Counted from the first letter of the stretch, positions 9,125 through 18,979 are shown. The stretch is DNA of 64,000 bases from Anaerolineales bacterium (GCA_016789305.1 JAEURJ010000023.1:186001-250000); one strand, 5' to 3'. The notes: generated by a model from the sequence alone, not told the origin. A program made the numbers and translations.

Positions 9125-10018
9125 TTATCCATTGTTATGTGCTAATAACTTATTTTGAGCACTTACAGCATACCCTAATCGAGTCATGGTTTCTCCAGCT
9201 ATCAAATTAAATTTCTCGTGGTGCTCACCATTCCAAGCAGGCCATCGAGGAAACGATGTACCCTCTGTTACCCCCCGTTGACTAAGAGAATTTATTCGTT
9301 GCTTAAGCGCATTATCAATTGCATCTTCAACAAGTCCAGTTAATCCTAAAAAGGTTGTAACACTACTAATATCTTGTAGGGTCGGAGATGTGTAATCCAG
9401 TGTTACCCATGCATCTTCAGGCAACTTAGTTAACTCATTAAGATAGAGGCTATTAATCCGTTGCCAATAATATGCACACATTTCAAAACGACTTAGGTTT
9501 TCCCATTTCTCGTATATAGGCTCACTAGGAAGTGGCCGTGGACGTGAGTAGTCAGATGTATCCAGATGAACAGGCAGGTTTGCTGCAGCATTTATAGCTG
9601 TTGGAGTCAACTCTCCAGGGTCAACACTTTCACGATAAATCGTGCCAAATTTACGGTTATGCCAATCAAGTAATGAACGTACTACATCTCTTCCATCTCT
9701 TTTAAGAAACACAAACTTACATCCAAGCTCCTCATACAAGTATTTAATAAACGGCCCATAGGTGAGGTTTTTCTCCCCATAAATTTCGGATGTGCTCAAC
9801 CCCTCAAGTACACGCGGAATGACTGTCCGGTGTAACACGGAAACCGGATCATAAAGTCGCCCGTCCATCATTTCACGAGTTTCTATATTCAAATTAGGCG
9901 CAGGCTCTATAACACACACGCCATTAGTGGCCAAATCCAGAATACGCGCTAAAGAAGTAGATCCCGAACGCGCGCAGGATAAAATAAAGAAAGATTTCTT
10001 AGTTTTGATTGATTTCAT
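9125..10018 (-). CDS. Sulfotransferase (PAPS-dependent family)
   Basis: This 297-residue protein has the two PAPS-binding signatures of the sulfotransferase family. The 5'-phosphosulfate loop is SCARSGSTS (14-22), and the 3'-phosphate site is LKRDGRDVVRS (105-115). The loop form (RSGST) is that of bacterial and carbohydrate sulfotransferases such as the Stf0 and Sulfotransfer_3 groups. It would transfer sulfate from PAPS to a hydroxyl of a sugar or lipid in the cytoplasm. It lies alone between two AT-rich gaps (161 bases downstream, 150 upstream), so it may have its own promoter. No PAPS-synthesis genes are in the window. The family is well supported; the acceptor is inferred to be the polysaccharide made here. 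Confidence 0.82.
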   Translation of the reverse strand: MKSIKTKKSFFILSCARSGSTSLARILDLATNGVCVIEPAPNLNIETREMMDGRLYDPVSVLHRTVIPRVLEGLSTSEIYGEKNLTYGPFIKYLYEELGCKFVFLKRDGRDVVRSLLDWHNRKFGTIYRESVDPGELTPTAINAAANLPVHLDTSDYSRPRPLPSEPIYEKWENLSRFEMCAYYWQRINSLYLNELTKLPEDAWVTLDYTSPTLQDISSVTTFLGLTGLVEDAIDNALKQRINSLSQRGVTEGTSFPRWPAWNGEHHEKFNLIAGETMTRLGYAVSAQNKLLAHNNG

Positions 10019-10134
10019 TATAAAAGAGTTTCTTGAGACCTTAAATTTACTTTCTAATAAGTACTACGGCTTATTTTTGTGACTTTTTTCGATTCATGTT
10101 AGGTTAAAAATCATATCAACCCTCAAAGCTCCAT

Positions 10135-10159
10135 CTTTATGAAATCAAACTTCATAAAG
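10135..10159. repeat. Inverted repeat, 9-bp perfect arms, after the wzt-like gene
   Basis: The arms CTTTATGAA and TTCATAAAG flank a 7-base spacer, 10 bases beyond the stop of the ABC ATPase gene. There is no following T-run on the minus strand, so it is not a classic terminator. It may be a 3' stabilising hairpin or a protein site. Confidence 0.4.
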
Positions 10160-10168
10160 GCTTTAATT

Positions 10169-11947
10169 TCAGGGTTTATCATTTTCTTTTATTATCTCAA
10201 CTCTGGCGCGGTAATTTACCGCACCAAACTGCACAGTTTGTATTTCTTTAGTAATTGAGAAACGAGAAATTGAAGTTTTCCGATCAAACACCTCGGTTTC
10301 TGACTGAATAATGTCTTTGTGCCAAGGCGATGTATTTGCAACAGCAGTTATTTCATAATCCCCAGAGGAAAAATAATTATCATCAAAATTAAAGATAACC
10401 GTAATATTTTTCGCCCCTGAAGTATCGAGTTGGCGATGATAATCAGATGGTTGCCAAAACATGTAAACGCCATCTGTCCTATAAACTATCAGGTTTAGAC
10501 AAAAAGGCGGGGCATCATCAAGGCATTCAACATGAACGTGAATGGAAAAGGGTTCTCTTTCAGCAATAGTATTCTCTAAACTCTTCTTCCCAATTGCTAC
10601 TGCATCCAATATCTCAATCGGTGATAATCGTCTTTCCTTTACAGTAATTTTTGCCTGTTCGATACTAATATCGTCAGTCGGAAACAGCATCTCGCTGGCA
10701 ACAAAACGAATCCATCCTTTAGACAGGGTTTCTTTGGATAAAATTTTAAATGGCTTCCAGACTACAGCTATTGGATCAACATACTCTAAAATAAGGTCGG
10801 TACTTGAATCAAAAACTTCGGTCCAAGTGACTTTAATTTGCCAAGCCTGCGAAGCGAATTCGGCAGGGCGTTTGAGAAGGATATGGCCACCTTTCTTAGC
10901 TCCTGTTCGGGGAGTCAACATCCGTACAATTACATTTTGGCGAGTATATAGACGTCCCCATTCGCAACCCATCAGTTCTAAGTATGAATCAAATCGATTA
11001 TTCGAATCATCCAAAGGTACTTGTATGTTATTCTCTTGAAAAGGCGAGTCCCACTGAAATCGAATCTCTTGAATATAACGAGCGCCAGCAGTTTTCGAGT
11101 CTTCAGGCAAACGGAGTCTCAGTCGAACAATATCTGGCCCATCAAGATCATCTGGCATGACTAAGTGAATATTTTTTTCAATCCTTCTAATGTTTGCTAA
11201 ACGAATTGACTGATCATTGCTACGCGCCATATCCTCTTCATACATATTGGTCACATGGTCCACTGACCCTTGCAAACGAATACTGCCGTCTTCAATCCAA
11301 ATCGCAGTATCACACATTTGCCGGACAGCGGCAGTCGAATGACTGACAAAGAGCAAAGCCTTACCCTGATCGCATACGTCTTTCATGCGGCGGACCGCCT
11401 TACCCGCAAAATATCCATCGCCGGCACCCAGAACCTCATCTACAATCAGGATTTCAGGGCTTATCGCAGTGCCAATCGCAAAAGACAAGCGGGCGCTCAT
11501 GCCAGAGCTGTAAGTTTTGACAGGTTGATAGATAAATTGGCCAAGCTCAGCAAAATCAATGATCTCATCCGTTAGCAACTTGATCTGGCGGTTGTCGCAT
11601 CCACGCATTAACAAGTTGAAGCGAATATTCTCAATTCCACTTTCTTCAATATTCCATGAAGGGGCAAGGCTCAGCAGGGCAGAAATCGAACCATTTACAT
11701 GTACTTTACCCGAGGTGGGTTTGAGATTTCCAGCGATAATTTGCAAAAGAGTGCTCTTTCCGGCACCATTCGGCCCAATAAGGCCAACACGCTGTCCCGC
11801 GTCAACATTAAACGAAATATTATGGAGAGCCCAAAACAAGTCATGTTGCACTTTTCCGGTTACGGTTTCCCAGAGCATATCAGAGGGTTTCTTATAAATC
11901 GGATAGGCTTGTGATAGATTTTCAATGGAAATAACAGAAGAACTCAT
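10169..11947 (-). CDS. wzt: ABC transporter ATP-binding protein for polysaccharide export, long C-terminal domain
   Basis: The N-terminal ATPase (about 1-245) has Walker A GPNGAGKST (58-66), the signature YSSGMSARLSF, Walker B ILIVDEVLGAGD and the switch SHS, in the Wzt/TagH/KpsT subtype. The remaining 345 residues are beta-rich. The last 150 or so resemble the Wzt C-terminal carbohydrate-binding jelly roll, which recognises the capped end of the polymer before export. At 592 residues it is clearly longer than standard Wzt proteins (about 400-450), so an extra domain seems to lie between about 250 and 440. It overlaps the permease gene by 4 bases (ATGA) and follows it, forming the exporter pair. 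It energises export across the inner membrane. Confidence 0.9.
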   Translation of the reverse strand: MSSSVISIENLSQAYPIYKKPSDMLWETVTGKVQHDLFWALHNISFNVDAGQRVGLIGPNGAGKSTLLQIIAGNLKPTSGKVHVNGSISALLSLAPSWNIEESGIENIRFNLLMRGCDNRQIKLLTDEIIDFAELGQFIYQPVKTYSSGMSARLSFAIGTAISPEILIVDEVLGAGDGYFAGKAVRRMKDVCDQGKALLFVSHSTAAVRQMCDTAIWIEDGSIRLQGSVDHVTNMYEEDMARSNDQSIRLANIRRIEKNIHLVMPDDLDGPDIVRLRLRLPEDSKTAGARYIQEIRFQWDSPFQENNIQVPLDDSNNRFDSYLELMGCEWGRLYTRQNVIVRMLTPRTGAKKGGHILLKRPAEFASQAWQIKVTWTEVFDSSTDLILEYVDPIAVVWKPFKILSKETLSKGWIRFVASEMLFPTDDISIEQAKITVKERRLSPIEILDAVAIGKKSLENTIAEREPFSIHVHVECLDDAPPFCLNLIVYRTDGVYMFWQPSDYHRQLDTSGAKNITVIFNFDDNYFSSGDYEITAVANTSPWHKDIIQSETEVFDRKTSISRFSITKEIQTVQFGAVNYRARVEIIKENDKP

Positions 11948-12780
11948 AATACATTCCCAAACATGATCCTTAGTTTCCTAAAGAACCGATATCCAAATAT
12001 AAAAATAAACAAGCTCAGAACAATATTAACCAACCATGCCATCGGGTGTGCAAACCATCCAAAATATAGTACATCTTGAAAACACCATATCAAATAACTA
12101 AAGGGATTCAAGTATAAAATCGGCAGAAAAGGTTTCGGAACATACTCCGGCAGGTAAAAAGCCGGGATCAGATAAACACCAACAACTGCGAATACTTGAA
12201 CCAGATCTTTTATATCGCGAAAATATACGCCAATAGCTGATAGAACATAAGACACTCCTATCATGGCTAATACTTGAAAAAAGACCAATACTGGCAAAAG
12301 GAAGTAAATCAGCGGTAACATGTGCTGCGAAATCAATACATAAATTATAAGGAGTAAAAGAAAAATGACCTGCGTAATCAGTGTAGCAATGACCCCTTTT
12401 ACAGGTAAGACTTCTATCGGAAAGACAAACTGTCTCACAAGGTTGGCATTCCCAACGATCGCAAAACTGGCCTTGGCCATGGATTCCTGAAATGCCATCC
12501 ATGGAATAAGTCCAGAAAGCATGTAGATGGTGTAATTCAACGGCATGGTAGCAGTACTGCCAATCTTTACCTTGAATACGAAGCCAAAAATAAAGGCATA
12601 TACAAGCATCATGATCAACGGATGACCTATCGCCCAAAACACGCCGAAAAACTGCCCTGAGTAGCGATCCGTGATCTCGCGCTTGGCCATTTCCATAGTC
12701 AACTGGCGATGACGTGTTAGCAAAATTATTAGTTCACGAAATGCCTGAAGATTACTCTTAGGATCGACAATTGACTTCAT
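11944..12780 (-). CDS. wzm: ABC transporter permease for polysaccharide export
   Basis: This 278-residue ABC-2 type permease has six predicted membrane spans. It carries the conserved N-terminal amphipathic region ending in KREITDRYSGQFFG and the QES motif after the second helix group. It matches the Wzm/TagG/RfbA family, which forms the channel for lipid-linked O-antigen, teichoic acid or capsule chains. It pairs with the ATPase gene immediately downstream (4-base overlap). One base separates it from the C-terminal piece of the broken asnB upstream, so it appears to be in the same transcript and could suffer polarity from that early stop. Confidence 0.9.
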   Translation of the reverse strand: MKSIVDPKSNLQAFRELIILLTRHRQLTMEMAKREITDRYSGQFFGVFWAIGHPLIMMLVYAFIFGFVFKVKIGSTATMPLNYTIYMLSGLIPWMAFQESMAKASFAIVGNANLVRQFVFPIEVLPVKGVIATLITQVIFLLLLIIYVLISQHMLPLIYFLLPVLVFFQVLAMIGVSYVLSAIGVYFRDIKDLVQVFAVVGVYLIPAFYLPEYVPKPFLPILYLNPFSYLIWCFQDVLYFGWFAHPMAWLVNIVLSLFIFIFGYRFFRKLRIMFGNVL

Positions 12781-12781
12781 A

Positions 12782-13054
12782 CTACATCGGTTTTCCGTTA
12801 ATAAAGGTTTTGATCCAAGCCTCGAAACTAAGCAGGGACCAGATCAATAGACGACGGTTCTGTTTACCGGTTAAATGCTCGTTCACTAACGAATGTACAA
12901 TATCATGATCAAGATAGTCATAAATACCCGCACGGCGGTCCAATATTTCATGACGAACATAGTCAATACTTTCACCCTTGAACCAACTCGCATCAGGCGC
13001 AGAAAAGCCCTGTTTCTCAGAATTCGCTATTTCCTCTGGAATATAGCGAGACAT
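12782..13054 (-). pseudogene. asnB: C-terminal part of asparagine synthase-like copy 2, after an in-frame stop
   Basis: These 90 residues (MSRYIPEEI...QGFSAPDASWFKG) are the normal end of an AsnB-type protein and lie in the same frame as the larger upstream piece. Only TGA CGG GTA separates the two. No ribosome site of note precedes the ATG at 13054. The piece alone lacks every catalytic motif. It is either a remnant, the end of a read-through product, or an artefact of one base error. Its downstream end touches the wzm start. Confidence 0.75.
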
Positions 13055-13060
13055 TACCCG

Positions 13061-14668
13061 TCACAAGGCACGTTTTCCATCCCGCGTACGTTGAAAATAT
13101 TTATCACTCTTTCCTGCTTCATTTTCATTTACTCGAACAGCCTCGTTCAAATTTGCAAGCTTCAAGTGGACCGGCAAACGCATGGCAAAATCCACCAGAT
13201 CATTATCCAAAAACGGCACACGAGTTTCAAGTCCATGAGCCATACTCATCTTATCTTCAACAACCAACAGTCCATGCAGGAAAGTTTTTATTTCAAAATA
13301 AAGGGAATGGTTGATGTAATCTTCCGGGCGCGCGAGTTCATTAGCATGCTTCGTAAAAACACCTCGAAAGATATCCCGTGTCTGGATGTGTTTTACATCG
13401 GACCAAATCGGCTTGAATACCCGCTTGATATCGCCATTCGGAATTAGCCGCTGCCAATAAAGATAATACTTGTCAATGTAGTCATCAAAATTCGTATTCA
13501 CAACTGCGCGATAATAACGCCAGGGATAACCGCCAAATATTTCGTCCCCGCCGCCCCCGGAAAGACACACCTTGACAAATTTACTGGCAAGTTGCGCTGC
13601 ATAATAATTTGGATAACTCTGCCCCAGGCGCGGTTCCTCGATATGCCAAGCCAATTTCGGCATGATTCTTTCCATATCGCCTGCCTTCAAAACCATTTCA
13701 TAGTGTTCAGTTTTGAAGCGGTAAGACATCATCTCAGCTTTGGCACGTTCGTCAAAATTAATTTCCATACCTGAAGCGGAATTGAGATCAAATCCACAAG
13801 TAAAACTCTTCATGTATGGCAATTGGCCCGCTGCAATCGAGGTGATCGTTCCTGAATCCATACCACCACTTAAATATGCACCCACATCAACGTCGCTAAC
13901 CAACTGGCGTACTACAGCCTGGCGAAGGAGACGATCCAGTTCCTCTATGTATTCTCGTTCGTCTCGAACGATGTCAGGCTCGTAAAAGTGATAATCCCAA
14001 TAGTGATTAGGATTTTGTAGTTCAATATCTCCCAGATGCGTACGAAGAAACGACCCCGCTGGAAGGAGACTTACTTTCGAAAAAAAAGTGCGATCGGTAA
14101 AAATATTTTGGAATGTAAAATACTCAAGCAGGGCTTCTCTATCGAGTTCCATCCTGCAGATTGGGTGTTGAAGTATCGCTTTAACTTCAGAACCAAACAG
14201 GAATGTATTGCCGAATAATCCATAATACAATGGTTTTATACCGAATCGATCCCTTGCTAGGAACAGTTCTTTGCGAACCCGGTCCCAAACTGCAAAAGCA
14301 AACATGCCATTGAATCTTTCAAGGGCTTTTTCACCCCATTCCATATAAGCATGTAGTACAACTTCACTGTCGGAGCGGGAATAGAATTGATGTCCGCATG
14401 CTTCCAATTCCAGGCGCAACTCCCGAAAATTATAAATCTCTCCGTTGAAAATAAGTATAAAATTCCCATCCGAGGTCATCATGGGTTGATGACCTGATGG
14501 AGAAAGATCAATAATAGCCAACCGGCGATGGCCTAATCCAATCGGGCCGTTTGTATAAAACCCTTCGCCATCAGGGCCACGATGCGCAATTACATCAGTC
14601 ATTCTCTTTAAAATAACCGAAGAGGCTGGTTCGCCTTGAAGATTTAACATTCCTGTAATTCCACACAT
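13061..14668 (-). pseudogene. asnB: Asparagine synthase-like amidotransferase copy 2, interrupted by in-frame TGA
   Basis: Residues 1-535 hold the glutaminase domain with Cys2 (MCGITG), HRGPDGEG (29-36) and FNGEIYN (74-80), plus the synthetase P-loop SGGMDSG (267-273) and the region VETRVPFLD-like to GKRAL. The frame then meets TGA at 13061-13063 and stays open for a further 92 codons. The aligned position is Arg in copies 1 and 3 (FREAV, LRDSL), so a single CGA-to-TGA change explains the break. The loss removes about 15% of the protein, including the conserved QGFSAPDASW loop near the active site. Codon use and the surviving downstream frame suggest a very recent mutation or a base-calling error. 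Confidence 0.82.
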
Positions 14669-14686
14669 AATGGTAAGAGGCGGTAT

Positions 14687-15637
14687 CTATCTTTGGCTAT
14701 TTCGCCATTCAACAACTTGCCGCAGCCCTTCCAACAAGGGAGTTTTGGCCGTAAAACCAATCAAATGTTTAGCTTTTTCTGTACTACCAATTCGTTGGGT
14801 TACAAAGCTTTGTTCCTGAGGTCGATATTCAGGCTTTAGAGTCGACCCGGTTAATTCCAGCAGGATATCAACAAGCTCATTAATGGTTGTACCAATCCCC
14901 ATGCCAATATTAAAAAACTCATCTGTGCAATTAGCTTTCATCCCCAAAATATTGGCTTCAGCAACGTCTTTCACGTATATAAAGTCATACATTTGCATGC
15001 CATCGCCAAAAATGATGGGGGGCTTTCCATCAAAGATGCGATCCAGAGCCTTCATAATCACACTTACATACGTACCTTCATAGTCCATGCGTGGACCGTA
15101 GATGTTCATATAGCGATTTCCAATATAGGGCAATTTGTGCTGCTCATACATAGCTCGAAACATTTGCTCAATAGCAATTTTCGTCGCACCATAAGTAGTG
15201 CGATTATTGAACGGGTGCTCCTCTGTCATCGGAGTAAAAAGCGCATTCCCATATACAGAAGCGGACGAAGAATAAACAACCCGTTTCACTCCCAACTGTT
15301 GACATGCCTCCACTACATTCCAGGATCCCATAACATTTACTTCCCAGGCAGTGCGCGGCTCATTTACACACTCACCAAGCCATAACGAAGCCAGCAAAAA
15401 CACGCCATCCACACCTTCCAGATTGCGCCGCAAGTCATCCCAATTGGTCATCGAAGCTTCAACTACTTTAACTTTTCGGCTTTTGAGTGCCTCCACTAAA
15501 TTAGAGCGGGAACCACGTACAAAATTGTCATATATAACGATCTCTGCAACAGGCTCGTCAATCAATTGGTCCACAATGTGCGATCCAACCAACCCTGCTC
15601 CGCCAATTAGGGCAATTTTTTTATCTTTTAATTCCAT
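14687..15637 (-). CDS. NAD-dependent nucleotide-sugar epimerase/dehydratase (UDP-glucose 4-epimerase type)
   Basis: This is a 316-residue extended short-chain dehydrogenase. The Rossmann motif GGAGLVGSH lies near residue 12, SSSASVYG gives the Ser region, and TYGATK supplies the catalytic Tyr and Lys. A C-terminal sugar-nucleotide domain follows (DFIYVKDVAEA). It probably interconverts UDP-glucose and UDP-galactose or acts on a related UDP-sugar. AGGAAGG lies 7 bases before the ATG. A 127-base gap upstream contains the 11-mer GAATTCTCACA (15689-15699), which equals half of the palindrome at the MarR-type regulator. The gene sits 18 bases upstream of asnB copy 2. Confidence 0.82.
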   Translation of the reverse strand: MELKDKKIALIGGAGLVGSHIVDQLIDEPVAEIVIYDNFVRGSRSNLVEALKSRKVKVVEASMTNWDDLRRNLEGVDGVFLLASLWLGECVNEPRTAWEVNVMGSWNVVEACQQLGVKRVVYSSSASVYGNALFTPMTEEHPFNNRTTYGATKIAIEQMFRAMYEQHKLPYIGNRYMNIYGPRMDYEGTYVSVIMKALDRIFDGKPPIIFGDGMQMYDFIYVKDVAEANILGMKANCTDEFFNIGMGIGTTINELVDILLELTGSTLKPEYRPQEQSFVTQRIGSTEKAKHLIGFTAKTPLLEGLRQVVEWRNSQR

Positions 15638-15764
15638 ATCAGGCCTTCCTATTGAATAATTTCTGTCTTTCCCACAAATCCATTTCTAGAATTCTCACAC
15701 AGATAAAAGGTTCCGTCAAGCGAACAATGAACGCATAATGAATATAATGAATATATCGAACATT

Positions 15765-17855
15765 TTACTTGGGCAAATAGGGCGCGCAGTCAATCAATCT
15801 TTCCTTCGGCACAAATAACTCCACTCCAACCTCTTTAAGCTTTATCTTGGCCTCATAATAACACAGGACCGGAGTCGAAACCCACTTTACCCAGGCATTG
15901 TTTTCCTCGCCAAATTCAAAGGAGCTATCCTGAACAGGAGTTCTCAGAAATTCAGAAATTATTAATTGAAATCTAGCCTTTGCCAGATCATCATAAAAGC
16001 CTTGAAAGTATTTTTTATCCGAACTTAGCGCCTGATTCATTAACACTTTTTTTTCGTACTCGGGAACAAGAGGTACATTCTTTACATAGCCAAATGTCAA
16101 TAGTTGCCGTTGGTCTAAAAAGAGCACCTCACCACCCTGAGATAATGCCAGCTCAACTTCCATACGAATCGCTTCGAGAGCTGAATTCGCTATCTCATCT
16201 GATGGATACATATCAAAGGATCTTTCCGAAGCGAGTGCTGTTGAGGGAACATCCTTCAGCGTAGCAATCCAACTCAAATCTTTGGCAAAATCAAAAGATC
16301 GCATATCTCCCAACGATTGAACACCAGGGATAAAAAGGAGAAGGATAAAAATCGATTTTATCCAAAGAGGTTGTATTTCCATTTGCAAAAACAACTCTTT
16401 ACCTGCCTTTTCCCAGGCGATGACTGCAGTAAATAACAATCCGATGATAAACATATCCATATTGTGCAGATCACCACCGCCTCCAATTTTTGTGCTCACT
16501 ATCAAACCGACAGCCAGAAAAGAGATCAAGGATGCAAGTATAATCAACCCTTGCCATATATTCTGTATCCACCTTTTAGAGAAAGCCATGTACAGCAAGA
16601 CCACAACTAAAGGTAATGTTGCCAAGAGGAGGCCAACCAAAATTCCAATGCCATAAGTCGCATTCGGCAAGAGACGATACCATAAAAGGGGTTGTTCTGA
16701 CACTGAAGCCGTAACGCCGGCCGTAGTGATCGCCACAGATGCTGCTGCATTACCCATCAAGATGCCGATAATTTTCGGACCAAGATACCCTCCACCTGTA
16801 CCAGCCAAACCTAATAATATTCCTCGCACCCAGGCATTCCGTGGGATTCTTGCGTTGTCCTGAAGAGAAGCACCAGCAAACTCAAGCATAGCGATCCAAA
16901 TGCCGGGAGCAAACATCCAGGTAAATCGGCTCTTGACTGCCATAAAACCTACAGCAAAAACAAGCGGGGCCGCAATCCATAGAGGGCGACGCCAAACTAA
17001 AACGACAAGGACCGCATAAATAACCAATGGCGTGTGAATCGGCCCCTGAGCCACAAAAATCAACGTCCACAGGGTTAATAAACCCCAAGTTAAAATGTTC
17101 TTCCTCTCAAACTGAAAAGCTGCAAATCCCAAAAAGAGATAAGGCAATAAACTTAATAAGGCTACCCAAAATCTTTCCATCTCAATAGTAACAGTGGGCA
17201 ACAAAAAGGGAAGACCACCTACAAATTGCCTGCCAACATCAAGGAAGGGTACCAAAGGTTTATCTGCCGGGTAGTTATAAAGACCTCTCCCAAACATAAT
17301 GGAATAATCCCACAAACGATTCCCCTCGGACCATCCCAGGGAAAACGGATAATCTGTTACACGCATAAATGGAGCAACAATTACAAACTCCCCTGAGGCT
17401 AAAAGAATGGCGATAAAAAGTTCGGGCCAACCAAGCAGGGCATTTCCCCTTTTGAAGAGAAAAGCCAAAATAATCACCATTAAAAAGCATATTACCAACC
17501 GAATATAAATATCACTAAAGACCACACCCCAAGGCGTATATTGAAAAAACCAGGCAGGAACAACAAAAACAAAGGCTACTAGGAACCAGCGCACATTCCC
17601 GGCGCGTTCTCGAATTCTAACAATCCTTTTAAAAATAAAGTTGATTTCTTCTGTTTTACACAACACGTATCCTGCGCCAAAAATCATAAGCACACAAAAA
17701 CCAACATAAAGGGAGAAAAAAACACCCCATTTTAGTGAGTACAATCCCCACCAAGACCCGGTGCCCCATGCTATTTCATTAAATGCAAAACCTGATCGAA
17801 CAATCGCGTAAGAAAATGCGACCCATAACGATATCTTGCCAAGATATTTGTCCAT
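15765..17855 (-). CDS. Large polytopic membrane protein, probable GT-C glycosyltransferase
   Basis: This 696-residue protein has about 12-13 hydrophobic spans followed by a soluble C-terminal part of about 160 residues. After the early helices comes an acidic, aromatic segment (GWSEGNRLWDYSI, then GLYNYPADKP) that resembles the first periplasmic loop of GT-C transferases, where an acidic residue is catalytic and polyprenyl-phosphate sugars are donors. No Wzy signature stands out, but an O-antigen polymerase cannot be excluded. It overlaps the upstream GT4 gene by one base (TGATG), so the two are co-translated. The membrane nature is certain; the enzyme class is inferred from one motif. Confidence 0.65.
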   Translation of the reverse strand: MDKYLGKISLWVAFSYAIVRSGFAFNEIAWGTGSWWGLYSLKWGVFFSLYVGFCVLMIFGAGYVLCKTEEINFIFKRIVRIRERAGNVRWFLVAFVFVVPAWFFQYTPWGVVFSDIYIRLVICFLMVIILAFLFKRGNALLGWPELFIAILLASGEFVIVAPFMRVTDYPFSLGWSEGNRLWDYSIMFGRGLYNYPADKPLVPFLDVGRQFVGGLPFLLPTVTIEMERFWVALLSLLPYLFLGFAAFQFERKNILTWGLLTLWTLIFVAQGPIHTPLVIYAVLVVLVWRRPLWIAAPLVFAVGFMAVKSRFTWMFAPGIWIAMLEFAGASLQDNARIPRNAWVRGILLGLAGTGGGYLGPKIIGILMGNAAASVAITTAGVTASVSEQPLLWYRLLPNATYGIGILVGLLLATLPLVVVLLYMAFSKRWIQNIWQGLIILASLISFLAVGLIVSTKIGGGGDLHNMDMFIIGLLFTAVIAWEKAGKELFLQMEIQPLWIKSIFILLLFIPGVQSLGDMRSFDFAKDLSWIATLKDVPSTALASERSFDMYPSDEIANSALEAIRMEVELALSQGGEVLFLDQRQLLTFGYVKNVPLVPEYEKKVLMNQALSSDKKYFQGFYDDLAKARFQLIISEFLRTPVQDSSFEFGEENNAWVKWVSTPVLCYYEAKIKLKEVGVELFVPKERLIDCAPYLPK

Positions 17856-18973
17856 CAGCTTACTACACTCCCCTTTGACTTGGATAACAAAACCCCCTCA
17901 AAAAATGCGATCCGCTTCAATTCTTTATTTAACTGGTCAAGCCTTTCAACCAGTTTTCTTTCCACACGTACACCACGCATTCGATAAGCAAAGTCTCGAA
18001 TAACCTGTGCATGAGTTTGAATATTATCCTCTTTATTTGGTATCCTAAGGATAAAATCGAAATTCAGATCATCCAAATCAGTATCAACATAGGCAATAAC
18101 CAAGGGCAATCCAAATGCAAGACACTCCCGACTCTTGAGGGGTGAAGCTTCCTCCAGGTGAACACGATGCAATGCAAGCGAACTAATCGCAACATCCGCC
18201 ATCTCTAATACCTTTATATAATCTTGAAATCCCAAATAACCGTGCAAGCTTATGTTTGCAGGCAAAGGTTCTAATTCAGGCAGTTCGTGATAACCAATAA
18301 TATCTAAATGAACGTCGGGAGTAAGACGTGCAAGCATAACCAGTTTATCCATGCCATGCCAAGCATAGCCTGGATTTCCAATAAAAACTACTCGCGGATT
18401 CTTATTAGCTGGGGCCGGTAATAACGGAAACTCCTTGAGGTTAATTCCATTGGCTATTACTTGAGTTGGCTTATGATAACCTGCAAAAGCTGAAGAATTT
18501 GCCAATTCGCGAGAAACTGTTATTAATCCATGGATACGGCGAAACAGAATCCCACGAGTAAGGCGATTATAAACACTATAAATCAGGCCAAGTCCTTCAT
18601 GCTGAGTTAAATCATTGGTATTAATTTCCTCTATAACACAAGCTATGTTAGACAATAAATGCAAAGGGTAAACATAAATACCATAACGCAAATAAATTAT
18701 ATCTGGGAGAAAATCCTGTAAAGCTGCGAACATTTGTCTTGCAGCTGCCACACGATTAAATTCGGTTCGCACCTTTCCCGTTACGTTATAAAAAAAATAA
18801 TTAGCGTCTATTAAATCAGCTGGTGTTTTATATTCTGCAGTATGCATAAACAAACATACTTCGTGGCCCATCTTGCGCCAAGCCGCAATCTGCGATTGAA
18901 TTTTTTTGCCCACGCCACTATCTCGAGTACGGGGCCAATGCAAGCTGACATATGCAATACGCATAAAACTCAT
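17855..18973 (-). CDS. GT4 family glycosyltransferase
   Basis: This is a 372-residue GT-B enzyme. The N-terminus (IAYVSLHWPRTRDSGVGKK) has the Gly-rich loop that faces the acceptor. A VVFIGNPGYAWHG strand opens the donor domain, and E..SPLKSRE.LAFGLPLV holds the E-x7-E-like donor site. It transfers a sugar from a nucleotide donor to a lipid-linked glycan in the cytoplasm. It is translationally coupled to the membrane protein downstream and follows asnB copy 3 by 6 bases. The specific sugar cannot be read from sequence. Confidence 0.8.
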   Translation of the reverse strand: MSFMRIAYVSLHWPRTRDSGVGKKIQSQIAAWRKMGHEVCLFMHTAEYKTPADLIDANYFFYNVTGKVRTEFNRVAAARQMFAALQDFLPDIIYLRYGIYVYPLHLLSNIACVIEEINTNDLTQHEGLGLIYSVYNRLTRGILFRRIHGLITVSRELANSSAFAGYHKPTQVIANGINLKEFPLLPAPANKNPRVVFIGNPGYAWHGMDKLVMLARLTPDVHLDIIGYHELPELEPLPANISLHGYLGFQDYIKVLEMADVAISSLALHRVHLEEASPLKSRECLAFGLPLVIAYVDTDLDDLNFDFILRIPNKEDNIQTHAQVIRDFAYRMRGVRVERKLVERLDQLNKELKRIAFFEGVLLSKSKGSVVS

Positions 18974-18979
18974 ACTTCC

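Noticed and set aside
10542..11039. 165-codon plus-strand reading frame opposite the wzt-like gene
   Set aside because: It is antisense to the C-terminal region of a clear coding gene, and its translation has no recognisable domain.
12098..12637. 179-codon minus-strand frame inside wzm
   Set aside because: It overlaps the permease gene in another frame and lacks a coherent protein pattern.
13061..13063. Selenocysteine or a changed genetic code at the in-frame TGA
   Set aside because: The aligned residue is Arg, not Cys, no selenocysteine-type hairpin was seen after it, and other genes in the window end in TGA.
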